This document shows positions 1 through 6,092 of a stretch of DNA of 8,157 nucleotides, piece by piece (the first letter of the stretch is position 1; each line of letters begins with the position of its first letter). The translations under genes and the position numbers were made by a program. The notes below the pieces were generated by a model. The model was not told the origin of the DNA, searched no databases, and was given only the letters and a program-made list of their open reading frames with translations. The DNA comes from Bacteriovoracaceae bacterium (GTDB lineage: Bacteria > Bdellovibrionota > Bacteriovoracia > Bacteriovoracales > Bacteriovoracaceae): assembly GCA_947442115.1 (NCBI GenBank), contig CANEVK010000117.1, forward strand, positions 1 to 8,157, in the 5' to 3' direction.

Positions 1-416
1 AAGTAAAGAACAGCTCAAAGGTGAATTTCCAGGTCTCTGATGTATCCCAGCTTCCCTTTTCAGATCAAGAATTTGATGTGGCCACAATATCTTTTGGTAT
101 TAGGAATGTTGAGAACTTAGAGCTTTCTTTGAGAGAACTCTCAAGAGTCAGTCAGAACCTCTTTATCCTAGAATTTGGCACTCCCAAAAATAGTCTTTGG
201 AAGAATATATATTTTTCTTCACTCAAAATGTATTTCCCAATTCTTTCGATTTTAACCAAAAGATCAGATGCCTACGATTATTTGATTAAATCATCAGAGC
301 AATTTCCGAGTGGAGAATTTTTCTGTTCACTCATAAAAGAAAATACAACTTTTAAAGATGTTAAATGCATACCTCTATTTGGCGGTATCGCTTACATCTA
401 TCAAGCTAAGAGGTAA
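1..416 (+). CDS. menG: Demethylmenaquinone C-methyltransferase MenG (UbiE family), 5'-truncated by the window edge
   Basis: C-terminal part of a SAM-dependent methyltransferase that makes menaquinone from demethylmenaquinone, the last step of the pathway. The frame is open from base 3 to the left edge, so the true start is outside the window; the GTG at 21 is internal. About 137 codons are visible. They begin just before the post-motif II segment (SQLPFSDQEFDVATISFGIR), which corresponds to the UbiE/MenG pattern LPF-D--FD--T--FG-RN. The strand reading LFILEFGTPKN follows, then a C-terminal LFGGIAYIY, like the family's GGI end. The SAM-binding glycine motif would lie upstream. Oddity: the usual PGG turn before the LEF strand is replaced by VSQN. 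The stop is 2 bp before menB. The family assignment comes from the motifs; the choice of MenG over ubiquinone-type UbiE comes from the men operon. Confidence 0.9.
   Translation, partial: VKNSSKVNFQVSDVSQLPFSDQEFDVATISFGIRNVENLELSLRELSRVSQNLFILEFGTPKNSLWKNIYFSSLKMYFPILSILTKRSDAYDYLIKSSEQFPSGEFFCSLIKENTTFKDVKCIPLFGGIAYIYQAKR
408..413 (+). promoter_or_regulatory. Ribosome binding site of menB
   Basis: AAGAGG lies at the very end of menG, 5 nt before the menB ATG at 419. It is one of the better Shine-Dalgarno sequences in the operon and supports the ATG as the start. Confidence 0.6.
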
Positions 417-418
417 AC

Positions 419-1300
419 ATGATATCCCCTACTTTTAATAAAAATGAATGGAACGAAGTCACAAATTTTAATTTTGAAGATATTACACTTCACAAAGCTA
501 AGAACACGGGTGCAGTAAGGATTGCTTTTAATCGGCCTGACTTACGAAATGCTTTTCGCCCATTAACCGTGGATGAGCTCCTCATTGCCTTTGAATGGGC
601 CCATCGACAAAATGACGTCGGGGCCATCCTTTTAACTGGAAATGGGCCTTCATCGAAAGATGGGGTTTTTTCATTTAGCGCGGGAGGAGATCAAAATGTC
701 AGAGGCAGTACGGGTTATGACTATCAAGATAAGGCAGACTTCAGGCATGGAAGGCTTCATATCCTAGAAGTTCAACGTATGATTAGATTCATGCCCAAAA
801 TAGTTATTGCCGTTGTACCAGGTTGGGCGGTTGGGGGTGGACACTCTCTCCATTGTGTTTGTGACCTAACGATTGCCTCAAAAGAGCATGCCCTTTTTCG
901 TCAGACAGATCCTGATGTTGCAAGTTTTGATGGTGGATACGGATCGGCGTATCTTGCACGTCAGATAGGCCAGAAGCGGGCCCGTGAGATTTTTTTCTTA
1001 GGTAAGTCATATAGTGCACAAGAAGCTTTTGAGATGGGTATGGTGAATAAAGTTGTCACACATATGGAGCTTGAAAAAGAAGCTCTGGATTGGGCAAAAA
1101 TCATCTGCTCTAAATCTCCGACTGCCATGAAGATGCTTAAATTTAGTTTTAATCTAGTAGATGATGGTCTTGTAGGGCAACAAATCTTCGCAGGTGAAGC
1201 CACTCGCCTCGCCTATGGGACTGAAGAGGCCAGAGAAGGTAAAAATGCCTTTTTAGAAAAAAGAGAGGCTGAGTTTCAAAATTTCCCTTGGGTGTATTGA
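419..1300 (+). CDS. menB: 1,4-dihydroxy-2-naphthoyl-CoA synthase MenB, type II (Asp-containing)
   Basis: Crotonase-fold enzyme that closes the ring of OSB-CoA to give DHNA-CoA in the cytoplasm. At 293 aa it is full length for the family. Visible motifs are FNRPDLRNAFRP (38-48), SAGGDQ (87-92, oxyanion region), GWAVGGGHSLH (135-145), RQTDPDVASFDGGYG (161-175) and the C-terminal AGEATRLAY (258-266). Compared from memory with M. tuberculosis MenB, D164, S169, D171 and Y266 correspond to D185, S190, D192 and Y287 at a constant offset of 21. E. coli MenB has Gly156 at the D164 position and needs bicarbonate to supply the missing carboxylate, so this enzyme should be bicarbonate-independent. The tail (EKREAEFQNFPWVY) also resembles the actinobacterial form. 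The ATG has a good ribosome binding site, and the stop shares a base with the menF ATG (TGATG). Confidence 0.97.
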   Translation: MISPTFNKNEWNEVTNFNFEDITLHKAKNTGAVRIAFNRPDLRNAFRPLTVDELLIAFEWAHRQNDVGAILLTGNGPSSKDGVFSFSAGGDQNVRGSTGYDYQDKADFRHGRLHILEVQRMIRFMPKIVIAVVPGWAVGGGHSLHCVCDLTIASKEHALFRQTDPDVASFDGGYGSAYLARQIGQKRAREIFFLGKSYSAQEAFEMGMVNKVVTHMELEKEALDWAKIICSKSPTAMKMLKFSFNLVDDGLVGQQIFAGEATRLAYGTEEAREGKNAFLEKREAEFQNFPWVY

Positions 1301-2358
1301 TGACTGATAAACAGGAATTTTTATTAAAATGGTTGGGTGATGCCTTCTTTGAAATGGGTGCTTTCACTACGTCCAAAAACAGCCAAAATCTCATTTTGGG
1401 AAAAGGTGGATTTTTTTGTGAAGAAAAAATTTCTAACAATGATCGTTTCTTTTATATCAAAGAATTCTATCGCCCTAAATATTACTATTATTATCCTGAG
1501 ATTCTACTTGAGGTCCAGAAACAAGATGTTGAGCTGGCGTTAAGTCAATTTAAGGCCCTTGAAATTAACGTTGAAAAGGATGAGAACTACGACGAGATTT
1601 TCAGGGATGATTTCAAAGATTTAAAATCATTACTCGATGATCACTTCAAAAAAGCTGTCTTGGTTTCTTCTGAAAAAATAAAAGTAAATAACATCCAAGA
1701 GTCTAAAAGAAAAATTATTTCGAAAGCGATATCTACTGATATTGGAACGCCCTATGGGATTTGGATGAATGGGTATGGAATTATAGGTTCTACTCCAGAA
1801 ATTCTTTTTGAATGCCATGAAAATAAAATTCACACATTTGCCCTTGCCGGTACAGCAAAGAAAGGTGATGAAAAAAAATTATTAGATTCCTCAAAGGATA
1901 AAAAAGAGCACAATCTAGTCATCGACAATATTGTTCAGTCTTTGTCGCCTTTCTGCTCTAATGTTACCACTGCTGAGACTATTGTCGCCCCCTTCTTTAA
2001 AATGATTCACTTGAAAACAGATATTTGTGGTGATTTAAAAAATAATCTCATTATAGATGACTTGATCAATAACCTTTCGCCAACTGCTGCCTTGGGTGGT
2101 TATCCGAAATTGGAAGCAACAAAATTTCTTGAAAACACCCGTTACTCCAAGCAGTTCCCAAATCGCTTTTTTGGTTCTGTTTTTGGTTTTAATGATCAAG
2201 ACACTCATCGCGCTCTCGTGATGATTAGAAATATTCAACTTATGGGTGATGAAATCATCATTGAATCTGGTGTTGGTATCATCAAAGAATCAGAATTCGA
2301 ACATGAGCTCAATGAAATAAAACTCAAACGAGAGACCGTAAAAGAAATGTTTTTATGA
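1300..2358 (+). CDS. menF: Isochorismate synthase MenF
   Basis: Chorismate-utilising enzyme that isomerises chorismate to isochorismate, the committed step. It has 352 aa, against about 430 in E. coli; the N-terminal part is short. C-terminal motifs in order are FKKAVLVSS (K118, likely general base), GSTPEILF (163-170, E167 likely general acid), FALAGTAKKG (180-189), KDKKEHNLVIDNI (E203, Mg2+), HLKTDICG (237-244), LSPTAALGG (259-267) and ESGVGI (322-327), followed by a helix with E336 and E339 (Mg2+). The 49-residue K118 to E167 spacing matches the EntC/MenF pair. Start: ATG at 1300 in a TGATG junction with menB; a TTG 12 bp upstream is in frame but has no advantage. No clear Shine-Dalgarno sequence is seen, so coupling to menB is likely. 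The motifs alone could fit a salicylate synthase, but the men context decides for MenF. Confidence 0.93.
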   Translation: MTDKQEFLLKWLGDAFFEMGAFTTSKNSQNLILGKGGFFCEEKISNNDRFFYIKEFYRPKYYYYYPEILLEVQKQDVELALSQFKALEINVEKDENYDEIFRDDFKDLKSLLDDHFKKAVLVSSEKIKVNNIQESKRKIISKAISTDIGTPYGIWMNGYGIIGSTPEILFECHENKIHTFALAGTAKKGDEKKLLDSSKDKKEHNLVIDNIVQSLSPFCSNVTTAETIVAPFFKMIHLKTDICGDLKNNLIIDDLINNLSPTAALGGYPKLEATKFLENTRYSKQFPNRFFGSVFGFNDQDTHRALVMIRNIQLMGDEIIIESGVGIIKESEFEHELNEIKLKRETVKEMFL

Positions 2359-3770
2359 GACTTTCAGATCTAAAGCATGTTTATTTTTGTACAGGTGCAA
2401 GGAATAATGATCTCCTCGAGCATTTTAATCCAGAAAAATTAAGCTTTGAAATAGATGAAAGAGTCGCGTCTTTTAAGGCATTGGGTAGAACAAAACTTCA
2501 TCCAAGTCCAATAGCTGTTTGCACAACTTCCGGAACGGCAGTCTCAGAATGTCTCTCAGCTCTACTCGAGGCTTTTTATAGTGATCTCCCTCTACTCCTT
2601 ATTACTGGTGATCGTCCTAAAAGAATGCATGGGAAGGCGTGTCCTCAAACAGTTGATCATGAAATCCTTACCCGTGGACTTCGTAAATCTTACCTTGAGG
2701 TTGAGCTATCTGAACTAAGTGACATTGATTTGTCCTCTTTAATTTTTCCTGCTCATATAAATGTGCTGATTGAGAAAAAAAATGAGATTCCCAAATTTCA
2801 ACCGAACTCCTATGAATCCTCTTGGACTGGGTTTGAGCAATTTATTCATGAAAATAAGTCACCATTGATTTTAGTCAGTCATGAAAATAAATCCATGTTC
2901 CCATTGGTTGAGAAGCTTTGCTCAACGGGTCTTCCCGTTTATGCGGAAATCTTAAGTGGCGCCCACAGTTTATCAACAATAAAAAACGAAAAGGATCTCC
3001 TCATTGCTTTGAAGCGTGGAGATTTTTCAAGTGTCATTCGAATTGGCCACACTCCTCTCACTAAGGTTTGGCGTCTTTTAGAAGAGAGACCAATTCCTCA
3101 ATTTAGTTTTGATGAAAGAGGTTTTCTTGGACTTTCTTATGGATCAGTTCTGCCCTTTAGCTCAGATGAACTTATGAAAAACGATAATTTTTGGGCCATG
3201 CTCAAAAATTGTTTCTCCCTGGCCCCCTCTGATACGACTCCGGCCTTAATCCAGAACTTATTAAAAAAGTATCCTTATTCAGACATGGCGATGATTTCTC
3301 AAATCGAAAAAATCATCGGGGATGATGCGATTGTTTATCTTGGAAATTCACTCATCATAAGATTCTATGAGCTGGTGAATACTCGACTTCGTTCATTTTA
3401 TGGAAATCGTGGAGTGAATGGCATTGATGGACAATTATCGACAGCAATTGGTTTAGCGGCCTCCACTGAAAAGACGGTCTATTGCATTTTAGGTGATTTA
3501 ACAACCTTATACGATCTTTCTGCCCTAAGAGATATTCCAGATAATTTGAAGCTTATAATCATAAACAATAAGGGCGGAAGGATTTTTCAGACCCTTCATT
3601 TAAATACCAAGTTAATTCTTGAACATGATGGTGATTTTGGTCCCATCGCAAAGGCTTTTAATCTCTCTTATGCAGTCGACGACTTAGCATCTTTAAATAA
3701 GGTAAAAGTGCTTGAGCTTATAACTGATCCGGACCAAACGATGGCCTTTCTCAAGGAGTGGGAAACATGA
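2355..3770 (+). CDS. menD: 2-succinyl-5-enolpyruvyl-6-hydroxy-3-cyclohexene-1-carboxylate (SEPHCHC) synthase MenD, short form
   Basis: ThDP- and Mg2+-dependent enzyme that joins 2-oxoglutarate, after decarboxylation, to isochorismate. It has 471 aa against about 556 in E. coli: the first helix before the substrate loop is missing and the middle domain is reduced. Key positions by comparison with E. coli: E35 (ThDP-activating, in FEIDERV), R87 (TGDRP), Q98 (ACPQ), K237 (in GHTPLTK), S332 and R336 (GNSLIIR), R352 (NRGVNGIDG), D381 (GDLTTLYDL, Mg2+), N405 (INNKGGRIF, Mg2+) and I410/F411/L414. The E35-R87-Q98 spacings equal those in E. coli. Oddity: the first substrate loop reads CTGARNN, with Ala where E. 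coli has Ser32. The ATG overlaps the menF stop as ATGA, and no upstream start is plausible because it would run deep into menF. Confidence 0.95.
   Translation: MRLSDLKHVYFCTGARNNDLLEHFNPEKLSFEIDERVASFKALGRTKLHPSPIAVCTTSGTAVSECLSALLEAFYSDLPLLLITGDRPKRMHGKACPQTVDHEILTRGLRKSYLEVELSELSDIDLSSLIFPAHINVLIEKKNEIPKFQPNSYESSWTGFEQFIHENKSPLILVSHENKSMFPLVEKLCSTGLPVYAEILSGAHSLSTIKNEKDLLIALKRGDFSSVIRIGHTPLTKVWRLLEERPIPQFSFDERGFLGLSYGSVLPFSSDELMKNDNFWAMLKNCFSLAPSDTTPALIQNLLKKYPYSDMAMISQIEKIIGDDAIVYLGNSLIIRFYELVNTRLRSFYGNRGVNGIDGQLSTAIGLAASTEKTVYCILGDLTTLYDLSALRDIPDNLKLIIINNKGGRIFQTLHLNTKLILEHDGDFGPIAKAFNLSYAVDDLASLNKVKVLELITDPDQTMAFLKEWET
3753..3758 (+). promoter_or_regulatory. Ribosome binding site of menH
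   Basis: AAGGAG at the 3' end of menD, 8 nt before the ATG at 3767. It decides the menH start: the in-frame GTG at 3758 would use the last base of this site, leaving no room for initiation. Confidence 0.75.
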
Positions 3771-4408
3771 TTCATTTTTTTCATGGTCAGTTTGATCATC
3801 CTACCATTTGGAATAATTATAAATTTTTGGATCATTCCTCTAAGTCATACAACTTGTATGATCTTTCAACTGAAGAGCTGGAAAGGACTGTAACCGGGCC
3901 AGAAGATATTCTGGTAGGTTATTCATTGGGTGGAAGAGTTGCTCTCAAAATTGCCACTCATAATCATTTTAATCTTAAAAAGCTTATTCTTTTGAGCTCT
4001 CATCCTGGTTTAGAATCTCAAGAAAGAAAAGAAAGACTTCTTTGGGAAGAAGAAATCCTATTAAGGATGAGAACGAATTCTCTAGATGATTTTTTTGATT
4101 TTTGGAACACTTTACCGCTCTTTTCTCAATCGACTCACTACCGTCCTATAGATAAGGCGTATTTTAAAAAATCAATTAGTTTGTTTGATAATAATCGCTT
4201 ATCAAATCAACCCAGTTTTATGAATGAGATGGTTCAGTTCAAAGAAAAAATTCTTTATGTGTTTGGCTATCAGGACAAAAAATATTCTGATATTGCCTGG
4301 AGCCTTGCTTTAAAGGGAATTGAAACCCTTGGGATTCAGTCTGATCATCGCGTTCATTTACATAAGAAAAGCATTCAAGAAATCATTAAAAGAGAGCTCG
4401 AAATATGA
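3767..4408 (+). CDS. menH: 2-succinyl-6-hydroxy-2,4-cyclohexadiene-1-carboxylate (SHCHC) synthase MenH, alpha/beta hydrolase
   Basis: Removes pyruvate from SEPHCHC to give SHCHC, between MenD and MenC. It is a small alpha/beta-hydrolase of 213 aa (E. coli MenH 252). It opens directly with strand MIHFFHG, whose HG would form part of the oxyanion region. The nucleophile elbow VGYSLGGR (50-57) gives S53 and R57, the same YSLGGR seen in E. coli MenH. D170 in VFGYQDKK and H194 in SDHRVH complete a Ser-Asp-His triad at the expected places. RLSNQPSF (144-151) resembles the lid segment of E. coli MenH. The start is ATG 3767 (ATGA overlap with menD, AAGGAG upstream). The triad alone would fit many hydrolases; the elbow, the lid match and the position right after menD support MenH. 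Confidence 0.9.
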   Translation: MIHFFHGQFDHPTIWNNYKFLDHSSKSYNLYDLSTEELERTVTGPEDILVGYSLGGRVALKIATHNHFNLKKLILLSSHPGLESQERKERLLWEEEILLRMRTNSLDDFFDFWNTLPLFSQSTHYRPIDKAYFKKSISLFDNNRLSNQPSFMNEMVQFKEKILYVFGYQDKKYSDIAWSLALKGIETLGIQSDHRVHLHKKSIQEIIKRELEI

Positions 4409-5259
4409 AAAATTTTATTATGGCCATGCGACCAAAAACGTTACTTGCAAGCCTCATTCCTCCCCTCGTCAGTTTCATTTATTATGTTGGTCAGTCACAT
4501 GAAACTCCTTATTTGATGCTCATTTGCTGTTTAGTCAGTGCGCTTTGTATTCAAGTGGCGACAAATTTTTTTAATGACGTTATCGATTTCAAAAAAGGTG
4601 CTGATACCATCAGAAAAGGTCCGACCCGTGTGACCGCTTCCGGTTTAGTTAGACCTAAGACCATTTATCTTTGGGCCTCTACAGCGATCTTTACGGCGTG
4701 CATTTTCTCAATACCAATAGTTCTTAAGGGTGGTGTGATCTTTCTCATTCTTGGTCTTATTTCACTTTACTTGACTTATGGCTACACGGGAGGGCCATTA
4801 CCTCTGGCCTATAAAGGTCTAGGTGAATTATTTGTTTTTATTTTTTTTGGGCTTTTTTCCGTAATGGGCTCTTATTTTCTTTTTGCCTCAAGCCTAAATC
4901 TTCAAAGCTTTATTCTAGCAGTAATTTATGGTCTGCTCACAACCACTTTTATCTGTATTAACAATTTAAGAGATAGAGAACAAGATGCCATCGTTGGTAA
5001 ATATACTCTTGCAACCAAGATGAGCTTAGCAAAGTATAAAGCTTTAACTCTTGTGACTATTTTTCTCCCCTACGTACTTTTACACTTCTTTAAGCAGCAC
5101 GCCTTCATTTACATCACATTCTTTTCCTTGATACCTGCCTTTAAGCTCGCCAAAATCACCATGACAGCTAAAAACGAAGCCTTGAATGAAGGATTGAAGT
5201 TTTCAGGTATTCATTTGATTTTTTTTAGTAGTCTCTTTTTAATTTCAATCAATTTATGA
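4405..5259 (+). CDS. menA: 1,4-dihydroxy-2-naphthoate polyprenyltransferase MenA
   Basis: Integral membrane prenyltransferase of the UbiA family that attaches the polyprenyl chain to DHNA with loss of CO2, giving demethylmenaquinone. It has 284 aa with roughly eight to nine hydrophobic membrane segments. The N-terminal MRPKTLLASLIPP is typical of MenA. The first Asp-rich motif is NFFNDVIDFKKGAD (54-67; N54, D58, D61, D67), which binds the prenyl diphosphate through Mg2+. The second is NNLRDREQD (186-194), followed by GKYTLATKM. TYGYTGGPLPLAYKGLGE (124-141) is a further family signature. This is the only step in the window that must occur in the membrane. The ATG overlaps the menH stop as ATGA, with a modest AGAGAG 8 nt upstream. 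Confidence 0.96.
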   Translation: MKNFIMAMRPKTLLASLIPPLVSFIYYVGQSHETPYLMLICCLVSALCIQVATNFFNDVIDFKKGADTIRKGPTRVTASGLVRPKTIYLWASTAIFTACIFSIPIVLKGGVIFLILGLISLYLTYGYTGGPLPLAYKGLGELFVFIFFGLFSVMGSYFLFASSLNLQSFILAVIYGLLTTTFICINNLRDREQDAIVGKYTLATKMSLAKYKALTLVTIFLPYVLLHFFKQHAFIYITFFSLIPAFKLAKITMTAKNEALNEGLKFSGIHLIFFSSLFLISINL

Positions 5260-6092
5260 AATTGTATTTTTATAAGTTTGAGCTTACACCAAGACGCGAG
5301 CTTAATCATTTAAGCTCGCTTGCTCCCAGAGAAGGTGTTTTCCTGAAAGGTGAAAGTTCTGAAGGTCTTGGTTTTTGTGAATATTTTCCTCACCCTGAAC
5401 TTGGTGATAAGGGGGTGGATGATTTTCTTCATTCATTTCTAGATCAGAAAACGGTTTCACAACAAAAAGCGATGTATCTTCTCCATCCCCAGTGGTCCAA
5501 GATTTATGAACCAAAGACTTTTTTAAATCATCAATTATTTCAAAGAGATCATCATCTTCATTCACATGTGATTAAATACAAAATTAAAAACCATCAAGAT
5601 TTATCGTTCCTTCAACTTTTAAAGAAAGGGATTAAGTTGCGGCTTGATGCCAATGGACTATTTGATAAACTGTCCTGGTCACAATTTTATAGATCCCTTC
5701 CTGCAGATTTTAGTGAGAACCTTGATTACATCGAAGATCCCCTATCTGGTCTAGACTGGGATGACATTTCACTCAATAGGGCGAGAGACTTCATCATGGG
5801 GGATCCCTTTCAGGTTAAAATTTTCAAGCCCTATCGTGAGTTCTTTCCACAAAATAATAAACGGGTTATTTTCAGTGGCAATATGGGGCATGGTTTATCA
5901 AATTACCAAGCTTATCTTGAATTAATTCAGCTTAGTGATTTGAGTGAACATCACGGGATTATTACTGAAGGAATATATGAGGGATTGCCGGAGCTCTTTA
6001 TAGGAGATTATCAAATGGGTTTTACTCCTGATAACTCAGCTTTAAAAAACTATTTTTTAGAGCTTGAATCCCTAGAATGGAGACCTTTGTGA
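5256..6092 (+). CDS. menC: o-Succinylbenzoate synthase MenC, compact form
   Basis: Enolase-superfamily enzyme that dehydrates SHCHC to o-succinylbenzoate. It has 278 aa against 320 in E. coli. The N-terminal capping domain is recognisable in GLGFCEYFPHPELGD (37-51). The barrel carries K107 and K109 (KYK, for the KxK catalytic pair), D131 (LRLDANG), E160 (IEDP), D183 (MGDP, third metal ligand) and K191 (IFKP, second catalytic Lys). D131-E160-D183 spacings of 29 and 23 equal those in E. coli (D161-E190-D213). K191, however, lies only 8 residues after D183, versus 22 in E. coli, so about 14 residues between two barrel strands are gone. The ATG overlaps the menA stop as ATGA and has no Shine-Dalgarno sequence, so it probably depends on coupling. 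The divergence is high, but all six catalytic positions are present. Confidence 0.9.
   Translation: MKLYFYKFELTPRRELNHLSSLAPREGVFLKGESSEGLGFCEYFPHPELGDKGVDDFLHSFLDQKTVSQQKAMYLLHPQWSKIYEPKTFLNHQLFQRDHHLHSHVIKYKIKNHQDLSFLQLLKKGIKLRLDANGLFDKLSWSQFYRSLPADFSENLDYIEDPLSGLDWDDISLNRARDFIMGDPFQVKIFKPYREFFPQNNKRVIFSGNMGHGLSNYQAYLELIQLSDLSEHHGIITEGIYEGLPELFIGDYQMGFTPDNSALKNYFLELESLEWRPL
6079..6082 (+). promoter_or_regulatory. Probable ribosome binding site of menE
   Basis: GGAG lies 6 nt before the GTG at 6089, which overlaps the menC stop as GTGA. The alternative ATG at 6077 sits on top of this site and has no good site of its own. Confidence 0.5.

Noticed and set aside
21..23. GTG as the start of the first gene
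   Set aside because: The frame is open to the left edge, and the protein lacks the N-terminal SAM-binding half of the family, so this codon is internal to a gene that begins outside the window.
1288..1290. TTG start for menF, 12 bp upstream of the chosen ATG
   Set aside because: It has no Shine-Dalgarno sequence, and the ATG at 1300 makes a standard TGATG coupling junction.
804..1439. Three minus-strand open frames over menB and the start of menF
   Set aside because: They lie opposite strongly conserved coding sequence, show no recognisable domain, and overlap each other. They are frame shadows.
1300..2358. menF as an anthranilate, aminodeoxychorismate or salicylate synthase
   Set aside because: It reads ALAGT rather than PIAGT, and it sits between menB and menD with coupled translation. 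No tryptophan, folate or siderophore gene is nearby.
3758..3760. GTG start for menH
   Set aside because: It overlaps the AAGGAG site that serves the ATG at 3767. The ATG also begins directly at the first core strand and makes an ATGA overlap.
5302..5565. Minus-strand open frame of 87 codons opposite menC
   Set aside because: It lies within the conserved capping-domain part of menC, and its translation is low-complexity and unlike any family I know.
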